In this document: positions 11,395 through 22,510 of the stretch, in pieces
How the letters are laid out: the number at the start of each line of letters is the position of its first letter
Position numbering within the stretch: position 1 is the first letter of the stretch
Source of the DNA: Heloderma charlesbogerti
Lineage: Eukaryota; Chordata; Lepidosauria; Squamata; Helodermatidae
Assembly: GCA_026122225.1 (NCBI GenBank)
Contig: JANEZZ010002356.1
Coordinates: 124,001-188,000, forward strand
Reading direction: 5' to 3'
Length of the DNA: 64,000 nucleotides
Notes under the pieces: model-generated
Told to the model about the DNA's origin: nothing
The model's database searches: none
What the model saw: the letters and a program-made list of their open reading frames with translations, nothing else
Translations under genes and position numbers: made by a program

Positions 11395-11899
11395 CAGGGG
11401 TGCAGAATGTCTTTCAGCCCAACGGCTGAATTCCATTTCAGAGAAAGTCTCAGAAACTATGGGGCCAAAGGCAAAAAGGACAGGGCAAAAATACCCCAAA
11501 TGCCATGTTATTTTAGGGGGGAAACGTCACAAAAGCCAGGCAACCAGCAAATCATCAGTGGTTGGGGCAGTGGACACTGGAGGCTACTATGTCAGCTGTG
11601 CAGCGAATCTGTTCTGGATTTCAGTAGAACTCTAAAGGAGCTATCCAAGGCACTGAACCCATTTGGGGGATAGGGTTCAGCACTTTGGATGGCTCCTTTA
11701 GAGTTCTGACTAGTTTTGACTGAAACATGGAGTGGATTCACTGCCCCACTGATATCGGAGCAACCAGCCTCCACTGGGTTGGGGGAGGAATGGCTGGGGT
11801 CAGGGGAAGTGGCATGGCCTTCTGCGGAACCATAGAAGACTGGACTGGGATGCCCAGAGAGCCGGTTTTGGCCCCTGGGCCTGAGATTCTGTACCCCTG
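11395..11899. mobile_element. Charlie-like hAT element carrying a nested foldback element
   Basis: The ends are CAGGGGTGCAGAAT at the left and the complement CAGGGGTACAGAAT at the right, inverted copies differing by one base. The flanks AAGTAAAG (11387-11394) and AAGAAAAA (11900-11907) match at 6 of 8. Without the 209-bp insertion the element is about 290 bp and non-coding. Confidence 0.7.
11568..11776. mobile_element. Foldback hAT-like element (GGAGGCTGGTGGC family), copy 1
   Basis: Exact 8-bp duplication GGTTGGGG flanks it (11560-11567 and 11777-11784). The ends are CAGTGGACACTGGAGGC and AACCAGCCTCCACTG. The interior is one long hairpin: ACTCTAAAGGAGCTATCCAAG on one arm, with its complement across a short CCCATTTGGGGG loop. 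It sits inside the Charlie-like element, so it is the younger of the two. Confidence 0.88.
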
Positions 11900-11943
11900 A
11901 AGAAAAAGAACCATCAAATAAGATGCTTGTGGTGATTTCAGTG

Positions 11944-12320
11944 TAGAGATGGGCAAACTTACTGCAGTCTGGGTCACGTGCCACTCAACAGGTGCCCACC
12001 GGCTGCCTGCCCCTACTAACCATGTGCAGCAAGTCACCGGGCGGTCCACAAGCACCCAGCGAGCGGCAAGTGACTTCCCAATCCCTTGCCCTGCCGCCAT
12101 TTTACATAAAAATGCTGGCTTGGCCTTTTCAATTTTATGCAAATGGCAGCAGAAAACAGCCATTTACACAAGATTACAGGCATAAATGGCCATTTAAGCC
12201 TGCAATCTTGCGTAAATGGTTGCTCTACAGCCTCTATTTGCATAAAATTAGCCTTTATGATAAAGGCTGCGATTTTGTGGCTCAGTGACAGATCAGGGGT
12301 TCCCACGCTTGCCTATCTTG
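11944..12320. mobile_element. hAT-like element with AAATGGC/GCCATTT inverted units
   Basis: The start TAGAGATGGGCAAAC and the end GCTTGCCTATCTT are inverted. The interior carries several inverted pairs, for example TTTTATGCAAATGGC near 12133 and TTTGCATAAAATTAG near 12237, and ATTACAGGCATAAATGG with its complement around 12171-12210. It resembles the start of 30527 and shares the AAATGGC theme with the palindrome-cored family, but has no TACGTA block. Confidence 0.5.
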
Positions 12321-12913
12321 TTGGCATGCACTGAGTTGGACAAGCACAGAGATCCACAGACTGGCATGCGGGGGGCGGGGGGAAGCCTACGATTTCTTGC
12401 CAGGCCTGGAGCCCCAGCTGGACGCCTGCAAAATTCCTATTGCAGAGTGCCCATTAATTTTAAAACAGAGGAATCTTTTTTTCCCCTTCTTGAGTCTATA
12501 GTTCAATTGCCAAGACTTTGTGAAATAGACTCAGCTTCATTTTTTACCTGCCAGCTGCCCACCCTGGTGAATTGCATGGTGTAGTTGCTGAATACTCCCT
12601 GTGACTTGTGCGAGTTCAAACAAAAACACATCACGCAATCAGTCAAAAAGCAACTTGGAGGGCGTGGCTTTTAATTTCTGTCATTTTTATTCTTTGGCTT
12701 TGGAATACAGCAGAGTGACGCAGTTACAAGGAAGTGGGCATGTGCACAGGCAGAATAATGTATCTCTTGTTCATATGGTTATTTCATGAGATCATGATCC
12801 AACACACAATGGGCATTTGTTGTCACAGGAGCCCAACTGTATCCCTTTGTGATTAAAAGATCAGCTGTGTGTATGGGATATTGGGAGGAGATGGCACTTA
12901 AATGGCACTTCCT
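12321..12913. other. Unassigned sequence
   Basis: No gene is recognised. The small open frames show no family signature. Confidence 0.4.
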
Positions 12914-12921
12914 GTTGCATG

Positions 12922-13390
12922 TAGGGATGGCGGAGAAATCTGCCACAGACTCCAATGAGGCCAGATTCTTTAGAATCTGGACCCCCAGAGTCTGTGGCAG
13001 AACGGACTACCCCCCCTGCCACCCCCCGGAATCCCTCCAGGACAGACCCCACCAGGCAGTGGCTGGTCCGGGTCCATTGTCTTCGTTCCACAGCCATCTG
13101 TTGCCGGGCTGTGGAACAAAATGGCGTCCGATGTAGGGGACGCCATTTACATCCCTGCCCTTGGCCGTGATTGGCTATGTAAATATTTACGTAGCCTATC
13201 ACGGCAAAGAGCAGGGACGCAAATGGCGTCCGCTATGCTAGACACCATTTGTGGCCGCAGCCTGGTGGCTCCGTGGACTGACTGCGGAGCGGAACCGGCC
13301 AGGGAGGATTCTGGGGGGAGGCACAGATCGCCTCCCCCCCCACCAAGCAGACCCTGGAGAGGAACAGTAAGTGGGGTTTGTACACCCCTA
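12922..13390. mobile_element. Palindrome-cored hAT-like element, copy 1 (469 bp)
   Basis: Exact 8-bp duplication GTTGCATG at 12914-12921 and 13391-13398. It starts TAGGGATGGCGGAGAAATC and ends TGTACACCCCTA. The core palindrome at 13164-13205 is a 42-mer of GCCGTGATNGGCTANGTAAAT followed by its complement, with two mismatched pairs. It is flanked by inverted AAATGGCGTCC/GGACGCCATTT arms. No coding capacity. The duplication length and TAGGG ends indicate hAT mobilisation. Confidence 0.9.
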
Positions 13391-13398
13391 GTTGCATG

Positions 13399-13610
13399 AA
13401 GATAACCAGATCTTCTGTGCTCTAAAGCCACTTCTGATTATTTGCTTCCTATACATTCCTTTTCTCAGAGGAGAAATGAGAATTGTATTTGTGAACAGGA
13501 GTGATTAAAGCCACGCTATCCTATGCCCCTTTACCTGAGAATAAGTTCCATTGAACTTCCGTTGAATGGGGCTTACTTTTGAGTAGACATGCATACGATT
13601 GCACTATTAG
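13399..13610. repeat. Unassigned sequence plus reptile palindromic repeat
   Basis: 13508-13608 carries the CCATTGAACTTCCGTTGAATGG palindrome with TGAGTAGACATGCATACGATTGC, a common reptile MITE-like repeat also seen at about 3499 and 58384. Confidence 0.55.
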
Positions 13611-13743
13611 GAAGAAATCCTATGCATGTTTAGACAGAGGAAATCCTACAGCTCACAGCATGCCCCAGTCTGCCATGCTGGCTGGGGCATGCTGGGAGTT
13701 GTAGGACTTTTTTCCTTTCTAAATATGGCATAGAATTGCAACC
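13611..13743. mobile_element. Harbinger-like hairpin MITE, copy 2
   Basis: It shares AATCCTATGCATGTTTAGACAGAGG and a central hairpin (GCCATGCTGGCTGGGGC) with 9101-9228. The end is worn (ATAGAATTGCAACC). The left flank TAG may be a remnant of the 3-bp target. Confidence 0.6.
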
Positions 13744-13925
13744 TGGCTTAATAAGGTAGGCACCTCCATTTGAATAGACCATAGTCAGATGAAGTTGGTA
13801 TATCAACGCTATACACTGAGGAGAGACCAAGCATGTGCAGCTCCTCCTTGCCCACCCAGTGCACCATCCCCACCTGTCCATGCAGAGACCAATCATCTGG
13901 TCAATGCCTATATATGTACCAATCT

Positions 13926-13962
<37 letters not shown>
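13926..13962. repeat. (GT)n microsatellite
   Basis: About 18 GT units, uninterrupted. Confidence 0.97.
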
Positions 13963-13965
<3 letters not shown>

Positions 13966-14069
13966 ATGAAAGAATGTTCAGTTTAAATCTGGAAATTCTT
14001 TCACATACCCCCTATTTGTACACATACAGGTGTCCGTAGGACAATCCAGCCCCACAGACACTCACCCAG

Positions 14070-14370
14070 TTTGCCCGAACACCTGAGCTTAAACAAGCCA
14101 TGCTGGTTTGTTTAAGCTGTGGCACATGCCAATGTGTTCCAGGTGCCATTTACTTAATCACCCACCTCGGCACAGCTTGTCATGTCTTCTGAACCCAGGT
14201 GGCATGGCTTGTTGGAGGGGAAAACAACCCTCAAATAACCCAACAACAGTCCATGGGTTATTAGGGGTTTGTTCCCCCCCAAACAAGCCATGCCACCTGG
14301 GCTTGGATGACACAAGAAGCCATGGCTTAAGCTCCATGGCCCCAGGGAAACCCCTGGGGCCCTAAGCGGC
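14070..14370. repeat. Palindromic repeat of the GTTTAAGCC family, copy 1
   Basis: Inverted arms carry CTTAAACAAGCCATG and TTTGTTTAAGC. A second inverted pair surrounds AACAACCCTCAAATAACCCA, with AGGTGGCATGGCTTG opposite CAAGCCATGCCACCT. The same layout appears in the longer element 47460-48175. The ends of this copy are not clear. Confidence 0.55.
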
Positions 14371-14436
14371 CTGGATTTCCTCGCGGCAAACCTCCCCCTG
14401 GACCGGATGTCAGGGGTTCGCCCATCCTTGCTGTGA

Positions 14437-14610
14437 CCAGGTGACCAGTGGGCCTGTTAGTCAGTCTGTTGCCAGCTGCTGATGGGCAGCTTCAAAGCCT
14501 CCCGCATTCCCTTCTTATTTTATGTTATCTCTTGACTGAAGTTGGAGTAGACAACTCCACTCAAATAGAGGACTGTCCTATGTAAGGTAGGCCTTTTTCT
14601 TTACTGGAAG
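14437..14610. repeat. Family X, partial copy
   Basis: It matches the second half of family X: GACCAGGTGACC, CTGATGGGCAGCTTC and CTCAAATAGAGGACTGTCC. The start is missing. Confidence 0.5.
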
Positions 14611-15836
14611 CAGTTGGGAAGGGGAGTGCCCTAAGCCCTGTGAAAGGGTTAAGCCTTATAGAGGGAGCTGCTTACATGGCTTGCCTTTATTCCCCCCCCC
14701 CAATCTAGAGTCTTCTGTTCTATTTTGCTTTGGATGCTCTTGAAATTGCCATGCTTCTTTTGTAAATATGTGTATGGCTTTTCAGTGAGGATGCACAGTA
14801 AAATAGCTTATTTGACTAGGTAATTTCTGCTTGATTTTGAGTCCAGCATAACTGCAGGCCACCATGCTGGGCTGCAGGCATGGGGAATAAGTTATTGGCT
14901 ACAAATAATCTGTCTAGCTCTTGTTTTAAATATTCCCAAATTCATATGCAACCCGTAGTTTGCTCAGACTACTTCCTTCAGACATTACAGGATAAGCAGG
15001 GAGCAGGGAAGGAAACATTTGTCTTCCTCAGTCATCAGAACTCTAGAGTTTGAACTGTGACCCTTGAGTTTGAGAGCTTGGCCTTTGCCTAGTGGGATGA
15101 AATACCATGGACTCTGCATACTCCACCTTCAGCTCCCCTTCAGGCACATGATGGAATAAGGCTGCCTGTCTGCAATGTCCAGCTCTCCAATTAGCAGGTA
15201 GTATGAAGGCTCTGGTTTGGCCCAGCCTAGTATAAATCTTTGAAGCCTGGCTGCCTGCTTATGTGGTAAGTCATAATTGTTTCCTCAATGCACAAATCCC
15301 TCACCTTCTCATTTACCACATTCCCAAATTCACATGCAACCAGTAGTTTCCTCAGAACAGCAGACGCTGTAATGTTGATGCTCTACTTTCTATACACGCT
15401 GGTAAAATTTGTAGCAATGAGCTCACCACATTCACTTTTGCCACATTCACACACACATTATTTAAAGCTGTGAACACAACTCACTCCAAGGAGAAGGTTG
15501 TAAAATGTATGTTGCCCTTCTGCTCCAAGGTAGTGGATAAGCAGTGCTCATTTCCTTCAGCAATGCCTCTGTCATTCATTGGCTGCAGGTCATTCCCACG
15601 TGGCCAAATCCAAGCAGTGAAAGCAACTGGAACCTTGAAGAAAGGATGTAGGTGGGTTCAGAGGTAAAACAGCCATCTTTGTTATCACAGACCTGTGTTA
15701 AGCAAGCAAGAGACAGATAAAGTTCCAACAAGGTTGATTTTTTAAAATGGAAACTTGTATAACAACTGATACATAACTTGGTTTTGGTCTAAAACAAAAA
15801 GTTCTCCTCCCCTCCTCTTTGTGCTACCTTTCAGAC
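14611..15836. other. Unassigned sequence
   Basis: No gene is recognised in about 1.2 kb. A near-repeat of CCCAAATTCATATGCAACC (about 14935) recurs as CCCAAATTCACATGCAACC (about 15323), each followed by similar TAGTTT and CTCAGA sequence, so a small ancient duplication is likely. Confidence 0.4.
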
Positions 15837-16193
15837 TAGGGTGGCCACTTATGCATTTTTTTTAAAAAAAGAGGGCACTGATTTGCATTACATTTGCATA
15901 TGCAGATGTATGTGTATAGATGCAACTTTAGAAACATTAAGTGTTATTTAAATAGAAATACAAGACATCTCACCATAGTGGAGAGAACTAACTGGGTGAC
16001 CCATGTGCCTACTCAGTCTCCTGTCCAGGTGCTAACTCTTGATAGGCTACTTCAAGGCCTCTGCTCTCCTTCCTTACTATTCTTTGTCTTTAAACCAGAC
16101 TTGGACTGGATAGCCCTTGAAACAGAGGATTATCTTCTGACAGTTCTTCAAACAGAGGACTGTTATCTGTAAGTAGGACACCTGACTACCCTA
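15837..16193. mobile_element. Family X DNA element, copy with both ends (357 bp)
   Basis: The start TAGGGTGGCCACTTATGC and the end CCTGACTACCCTA are inverted (TAGGGTGGCCA against TAGGGTAGTCA). This is the most complete copy. The 8-bp flanks do not match, so the duplication is lost or the borders are slightly off. Non-coding. Confidence 0.65.
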
Positions 16194-17639
16194 AGTGCAT
16201 CTTCCTGTAAGTAGTGCTTCTGCTCTGTCAATTACCAGCAATATCTAATAGCCAAACTAGACATCTCCCAAAGGATTGTTTTGATTTGTTTTTAATTAAA
16301 AGCACCCCTTGGAGGAAGAAATCAGACATAAAGGAATGGTGGTAAGTGAGACTGCAAATCTTTTCCCCTCCAGCCATGTATCTACTCAAGCCCCCCCCCC
16401 CATTCTTCTCCCCTTTGGGTAAAAGGTACTGACCCTTATCTTTGTGGGGAGAAAAGGAGCTGGGGGTGGTGATTTTGCATGGACAAAGCCAGAAGGGTAA
16501 GGATTAAGCAGTCTCCAATATTCATCCCTTCCCAATGACAGCCTACAAAGCTGCTTTTCATTAAAAAGAAAGGAAAAGAAATGCTGGGAGCCTGTTTGCC
16601 ATGTCTCTCCATATGCTGTCTTCAATGGCTCTAAAGATGTATCAGCAAAGCCATTAACTGTGGCTTGCTTCACATAATTTTCTTTGTTTCTACATACCCT
16701 TCAGCAGATTCCCAGGGCAGCTTCAGGTTCCAGCCACTGACTTCAACCCAAAGGTTGAGAGCAAATCCTCTAGGTCAAGATTTGGGTACAGCTCCCCCTC
16801 CCCCAATTAGGTGCAACAAAAACTGTCCTGTCCCTGATTCTCGAAGATATTCACAGCACCTTCCCATTGATAGGATTATTTGGTATTGCTGCCTCCTGTT
16901 AAAAAGGCAGTTTAGCAGAGAAAAACAAAAGGCAGAACAGAATGAGTGTTTACCAGTCCCACATCTACACAGAAGGCTAAGAAACAGGAGACCACACTAT
17001 TCTTTTGGTGAAGAAAAGGTAAATGGTTTACTCACAGTTCCTTCCTTAGACAAATGCAGGCACAGCATAGGGTTTCAAGAGAGTTTGTTCTTTCCATTTT
17101 GTGTTCCTTTACACAGGCAGGAGCGAGAGAGCAAGCCATGTGCTCCTAGCAATGGAGCAAGATCAGAGAGAGAGGGAAGAAGAGGAGAAGGGAGGAGAAC
17201 CACACTGTAGACTATAGAGATCCTAAGGCTAGCTATGCCCATGCATTAGCTAACTAACAGCAACACTGCTGCTCCCCTTCCTGTAACATACAGATGAGTT
17301 TACAATATTCCCGACATCCATGAGAAAAGCCATAGCTTTGTGTTTAATTTATCACACGCTTGCTTCTTCAATTATGTAAAAGCAGATGAGTGGAACTGAC
17401 CAGTATGGAACAATGGCCATAGGAAATATACTGTAAACCGCTTCATCTTATCCATGGCTTATGCCATGAGAATGTTGCCCCACTTTTTTCAGAGTAGTTG
17501 ACATGAAGCCTGTTTGAAATACTGTCCCAGGATCTCCATGGCCTATATGCAAAGTCATGAAACATCTCAACATCTTCCCTTCTTGGATAAAATCCCTGAT
17601 AGGGATGCTTGAAGAACCCAGTGCAAACTCACCTGATTG
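16194..17639. other. Unassigned sequence, possible worn LTR on the minus strand
   Basis: No gene is recognised. An open frame of 181 codons at 16665-17210 (plus) shows no domain and contains low-complexity purine stretches at its end. The right part could be a long terminal repeat read on the minus strand, beginning TGTTACAGGAAGGGG at about 17291. I found no matching partner end or flanking duplication, so this is only a possibility. Confidence 0.3.
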
Positions 17640-18360
17640 GAGCTTTCCCAACTAATGCAACGATTAGTGGTGGAAGGATGCTACTGCATCCATGCTCAGC
17701 TGGTGCTCCAGCCGCTGCACTCACCCAAGTGAGCCAGGCCGTGCATGCCCCTGGAGGGCTCAGCAACCCTTCCACTCGCATCCGGCCTGACTTGTGCACA
17801 TCTTTCCTCCACCTGTCGTCCTTAGCAGCCATTTTAATGCCAGATGTGGGCTCTCGTTTTTTGCAAGCCTGTCATTGTGCACAATGGTGGCCCTAAAGGC
17901 CCATTTCCACAACAACAGACTTACAAAAATCAAGAGCCCCCATCGTGTGTTAAAATGGCAGCCACTAAGGAGGATAGGCAAGGAAGGATGTGTGTGAGTG
18001 GACGGGCTGGTAAGTCCTCCTGCCCTGCCAGTGCTGCTGCTACCCCAGTAGCCACGATGTGGGGAAGAGAAGAGAGCACTGCTTGCCTCTCCTCTTCCCC
18101 CATCCCAGCTACCACACCAGCATCAGCAGGGCAGGAGGATGACAATAGGGAAGCCCCACCAGTGCTGCTGCCACCACAGTACCCAAGTGGGAGAGGGAGC
18201 ATGGCAGCAGTGGCAGCAGTGAGGGGCAAGCTGATCCCAGGTGCTGCCGCGCTCTGGGCGCTTAGCGGCTGGGTCCATCAGCACACCATAGCTCAGTGAG
18301 CAGGGCCTGGGAGGCCAAGCTTGGGGTCCCCCACTGGTCTCCTAGACCCACTCTGGCACC
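17640..18360. repeat. Foldback repeat with AAATGGC-type arms
   Basis: An inverted pair of about 60 bp lies at roughly 17828-17890 and 17898-17961. GCCATTTTAATGCCAGATG on one arm faces the complement of ATCGTGTGTTAAAATGGC, and GGGCTCTCG faces CAAGAGCCC. The surrounding sequence is GC-rich with no clear transposon ends. Confidence 0.5.
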
Positions 18361-18571
18361 CATAACAACCATAACAGTTATCTGAACATAATTATCCTTC
18401 AACCTTTGCACTTGTATACATTCTGTGATGCAGCTCTGGGTTCAAAAAACATACTAAAATACTTTGAAAGAAATGTATTTTCAGATCAAATGTCTTTAGA
18501 AAAGCATTAAAATATGTTTATAAATGTACATTTTATGAGAAAACACTTTCAAAAATATGTATTTTGTAGCT

Positions 18572-18927
18572 TCCAGGAAGAGGGCCTTTTCTGCTGTGGT
18601 ACCCCGGCTATGGAATAAGCTCCCTAGAGAGGCTCGCCTGGCACCTACATTGTGCTCCCTTCAGTGCCAGGTGAAGACCTTTTTATTTCCCCAGCATTTT
18701 AGCTCCCTAGTCTTTTAGCTCTGCTGTTTTAAATCAGTATTTTAAATCTCTGCATTGCTGCTAGGTGTTATTCTGGTTGTACTTTTATATTGTAGTTTAA
18801 AGTTTTTATATTTTATATTGTAGTTTTAAGCTTATATATTTTATATTGGGGTTTTAATTTTTGTGTACCGCTCAGAGAGCTTAGCTATGGGGCAGTATAG
18901 AAATGTAACAAATAAATAAATATTGAA
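18572..18927 (+). repeat. L2/CR1-like LINE 3' end
   Basis: The plus strand encodes a LINE C-terminus (…PRLWNKLPREARLAPTL, then QCQVKTFLFPQHF). A 3' UTR follows, ending in GGGGCAGTATAGAAATG and an AAATAAATAAAT tail. The PRLWN-LP-E motif is typical of the end of L2 and CR1 reverse transcriptases. It is 5'-truncated. Confidence 0.75.
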
Positions 18928-19744
18928 ATACATATTTTGATATAAATATTTGTGCAAACATTTGCTTAATTTTTTTTTAAATAAAGGACACATTAATGTG
19001 GAAACGGGATGGAATGGACATATGATTGAATACATGTGAAACTGACCAGAAAAAAAAGCTGATCTCTCTATCCCTAGTCCCTGATAAGATTGCATGCGGG
19101 CTGTATATAAGACCAAAATAAGCTGAGCTTTAGTTTGGGATAAGCTTGTGTAAGGCAAGTGTTTACTTATAAAAGAAGTGCAAAAATGCAATGGGGTGGT
19201 CTCTCAATTGAGTCTTGGCTAGCAAGAGACTGGGGAGGGAGAGACCACCTGCTCCTTGCCTCCCTCCAGCCAAAACACTCATCAGCTTGACATGCTAGTC
19301 TCAGTGGCGAATATCAGCTGAAGGGAGGCTTCCCTTCAGCCAGTGTTCAGCTAGGAATCTTGAAAGCCTCTCAGCGAAGCATTGGCTGTAGGAAAAAAGG
19401 AAGCGCCCAGCCTCTCCAGCAGCTGCAGATAATTTGGGTGGTGCACTGTGGGTTTCTTTCTACTGTTTATAATGTACCTCTCAGTTCACATACAGTTTGC
19501 TTCCCCACTGTGAAGGGATAACTGGGAGGTAACAAAACATCCCAGCCTATAGTCAGCTGGGTCTTCTTCGTGACTGTCATCCAAATTTCAGAGCTAGTAA
19601 CAGGATTCCCAGGCAGTTTTGGGAATAATAAATAAAACATTTTATTTCTAATATCCCAGGTATCTTACAAATCAACAAGAAATGAACAATGCAAAATGGA
19701 CTTAAAACACGTAGAACAAAGGTAGAACACACAGATGTATATAT
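18928..19744. other. Unassigned sequence
   Basis: AT-rich at first, then mixed. A short hairpin GCTGAAGGGAGGCTTCCCTTCAGC lies near 19317-19340. No gene is recognised. Confidence 0.4.
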
Positions 19745-20640
19745 GAAAGATAGAAAGATTAAACAGTGCATTTAAATATATTTTAAGCTAAATGTTTCAG
19801 GTTCTTTCCTCATTAGTAGCTGTGCTGTTAACTGGGTATCAGTTTGGAATGCCTGAAAATGAATGTTCCTTAGGAGAAAAAAACAGAGGTCTCTCGATCT
19901 AGAAATGTTCCCTTTTATCAAGCACATCAGGTTTTTTTGTTTGTTCTGTTGGAACCAACTGTAAATCTGAGAGACTATGTGCAAGAGACTTGAAATGTCT
20001 TGCAACAGGCTGCTCCAGTGTTTTGGTAAGAATCACAGATTCATGGCTATGGAATCTTGTTCTTAGATCCATTGTAGTTTTCCTTACATAATGCATACGA
20101 CATCCTTTTTTTTTTAACATTCAATTAAATAAACCACATAAGTAGAAGTGCATGTTAATGATTGTCTAATGCTATATGTTTTGTTAGTAAATGAGCTCCT
20201 GAAAGAAGTGGCTTCTTGGAGATAACTGCAGGCGATGCAATGCATTGATTTACAATGTTATGATCCTGGGTTGCAAATACCTTGTTTAAATGCAGCTTTT
20301 ATTAACAATTTATGCAGATTGGGTGGTTTTCTGAGTGTCATGCATGGTGGAGAAGTAATGGCTTTTGTTAAACGAGCAGAATAAGATATAATAGGATAAC
20401 TATCTTTAATTATCTTGTGGTAATTAGGGGCAGCAGGATGGTAGTCCATAACAAATGGAATGCGATTTTCTTTCAAAGCTTCATGAAAAAGGGTATCCCT
20501 GGACATTACTGATGCTCAGTTGATGTTGTAGTCAATAATGTGACTAGGGTATCCATACTGTTGGAGATGTTCTTTAAGTTTGTTACATCTTCTTGATAAG
20601 TTTTCTTTGTTATTACAAATGCATTGTATCCGATGAACCA
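19745..20640 (-). pseudogene. Penelope-like element fragment: end of reverse transcriptase plus GIY-YIG endonuclease
   Basis: Read on the minus strand from about 20640, the frame passes a thumb-region stretch (HIIDYN, then MSRDTLFHEALKENRIPF, DYHPAAPNYHKIIKDSYP). It continues through KPPNLHKLLIKAAF and CNPGS to the endonuclease region YVRKTTMDLRTRFHSHES and LDKREHF. Penelope-like elements pair a telomerase-related reverse transcriptase with a GIY-YIG nuclease, and this layout fits. Stops separate the open pieces, so the copy is dead. The 3' tail runs to about 19745 (complement of TTAGTCTTTCTATCTTTC). A second, plus-strand copy at 44180-44960 shares about the same C-terminal residues. Confidence 0.78.
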
Positions 20641-20649
20641 AACTATATA

Positions 20650-20710
20650 CAATAGCTTAAAATATATTTTAATTCTCTGTTGTTAGTCTTTCTATCTTTA
20701 TTATAGATTT
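20650..20710 (+). repeat. Inverted 3' tail of a Penelope-like element
   Basis: TAGCTTAAAATATATTTTAAT followed by TGTTGTTAGTCTTTCTATCTTT is the same tail as that at 44900-44944. It points opposite to the adjacent minus-strand Penelope copy and abuts that copy's 5' side. Confidence 0.7.
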
Positions 20711-20992
20711 TACCTTAAGACTGATGGTATCCACAGTGGATCCAGAGCTTCCTTGTTGTGGAGCTTTACTTCAACCTCTCTCCCCACCCCTCTCTCTAGA
20801 TATACATAATATGATAGACTAAATCTTTCTTGTCCTGGCAGGCCTTTGGGAATGCTAGTCTAGACCTGTGAGAATAGAACAGATGGATGCTACATTTCTT
20901 GTTGTCTTTTAAGGTTTTGATATTGTATACAATTTTAATATTATTGATCATTTAATTATATTTTTAACTTGTGTATACTTCTATTTATGCTT
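20711..20992. other. Unassigned short stretch
   Basis: AT-rich sequence that may include the 3' UTR of the LINE fragment to its right. Confidence 0.3.
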
Positions 20993-21330
20993 CTATTTAT
21001 AGGTTTTAATTGTACAAGTTTTAATGCTGATGATACTAAAAGGCTCTGAGAGGCTCCAGAGAATCAACAGGGTCACACTCCCTCTGTCTCTGTCTTGGCA
21101 AAGGTCATTCCACACAGCGACCAAGGCAGCTTCCATTCTAAAACCAGGTCTGAAGCCTGATGGAAATGAATCTAGATAATTAGTTTCATTCAAGAGTGCC
21201 TGGAGTTGGCCGGCAACCACCTGCTCAAGCAACTTCCCCAGGAAGTGGATGTTAGCAACCAGCCTGTAGTTATTAATATCTTCTGAGTCCAAGTTAGGCT
21301 TTTTCAGGAGTGGCCTGATTAACGCCCCCT
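20993..21330 (-). pseudogene. L2/CR1-like LINE reverse transcriptase fragment
   Basis: The minus strand reads NNYRLVANIHFLGKLLEQVV, then AGQLQALLNETNYLDSFPSG and FRPGFRMEAALVAVWNDLC, then DRGSVTLLIL. This is the fingers and palm entry of a non-LTR reverse transcriptase: the NYR-P motif, the Q-GFR-G motif, and the start of the strand leading to the first catalytic aspartate, where the frame degenerates. The catalytic box is not present. It is bounded on the left by an AT-rich run and on the right by a TTTA microsatellite (21338-21361). Confidence 0.75.
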
Positions 21331-21337
21331 GAACAAC

Positions 21338-21361
21338 TATTTATTTATTTATTTATTTATT
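21338..21361. repeat. (TTTA)n microsatellite
   Basis: Six TTTA-type units. Confidence 0.9.
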
Positions 21362-21459
21362 TAATGTATCAATTGCTTGACTATATTTAGCTGAGACATC
21401 TTGAAGTGGATTACAATATATACATTTTAAATACAAAATATCCTCAGTTAAAGCATTTT

Positions 21460-21597
21460 GGGCACAATCCTATGCATGTAGGCAGTAAAAAAAAGCCCTA
21501 CAATTCCCATGCTGGCTGGGGAACACGGGGAGCTGTAGGACTTTTTTTCCCTGTCTAAACATGAAATTCTGTCTAAACATGCATAGGATTGCACTTT
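21460..21597. mobile_element. Harbinger-like hairpin MITE, copy 3
   Basis: It starts GGGCACAATCCTATGCATG and ends CATGCATAGGATTGCAC. The right side holds an extra internal duplication of TTCTGTCTAAACATG. The right flank TAA suits the target, but the left is TTT/TTG. Confidence 0.65.
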
Positions 21598-21664
21598 AAA
21601 AGCAGAAAATCTAAAACATCTCAGTTAAAAATATTTACACTTAAAATATAAAATCTTCAATTAA

Positions 21665-22077
21665 GGGCGCAATCCTATCTAGATAGGTGGCTGCCTCCGA
21701 ACCCGGAGGCGACTGCCTGTCCAAAGCAAGGCAGGAGAAGCATGGGGGGGGGGGATTGTTCCCTCCGTGCCTCTCTTGCCCTGCTTTTTCTGCTACGCAG
21801 CTGGCTTTGGCTGTCTAGCCGTAGGGGGGCTGAGCGGGAGAGGAGGCTGCTGTACGACACGTAGGATGTGTCATACAGGCAGATCCACTCTCCCCGCCCT
21901 GGAATGCCCCCAGCCCTGCTCCTTTTCAGCCACTCCATGCTCCTCTCTTGAGAGTGGAGGACAGGGCTCCTCCACACTGCCTCGGAGGCAGTGCGGACAT
22001 TGGGGGAGGTCAGTTCCTGGAAAACAGCATATCCTATGGCCATCTAGCTGCTGTCTGGCGGCCACGGGATTGCTTCC
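21665..22077. mobile_element. 413-bp PIF/Harbinger-like MITE, TAA duplication
   Basis: It is flanked by TAA on both sides (21662-21664, 22078-22080). The ends GGGCGCAATCCTATCTAG and CACGGGATTGCTTCC are inverted. The internal block CGACACGTAGGATGTGTC is a palindrome also present in the copies at 8510 and 58477. No transposase frame. Confidence 0.85.
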
Positions 22078-22510
22078 TAAAACATTTGGAACCAGAGAAC
22101 TAACAGTCAACAAATCATGCAGCGCAATCCGTCAGGGAGGGCCTGGGTAAAAAGATGGGCCTTTAACTGGCATCTGAATCATGACACAGTTGGCTCCTCC
22201 TGCATACCAAGGGGAAGGCCGTTCTAGACAAAGTTAGTGCTGCAACCTCGCACAGTCTGCAGGTTGTGGTACCACCAGCAAGGCCCCCTCCGATTATCTT
22301 AGCAATCGAATGGGTCTATATCAGTGACGGCAATCCACTAGGCAACCTGGTCCCAAGTTGTTCAGAACTTTATAGGCTAGAAACTAAACCTTGAACCTGG
22401 CTCGGTAGCTAACTGGTGGCCAGTGCAGTTGCTCCAACACTGGTGTTGCATGTGCCTAGCCAAGCATCCTAGTCAGCAACCTGGCCACTGCATTCTGCAC
22501 CAGCTACAGC

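Noticed and set aside
16665..17210. A 181-codon open frame as a host gene
   Set aside because: No domain, low-complexity end, and flanks look like repeat or LTR sequence. Probably open by chance.
17200..17295. A solo LTR on the minus strand starting TGTTACAGG
   Set aside because: No partner CA end or flanking duplication could be found, so it is only mentioned under the unassigned stretch.
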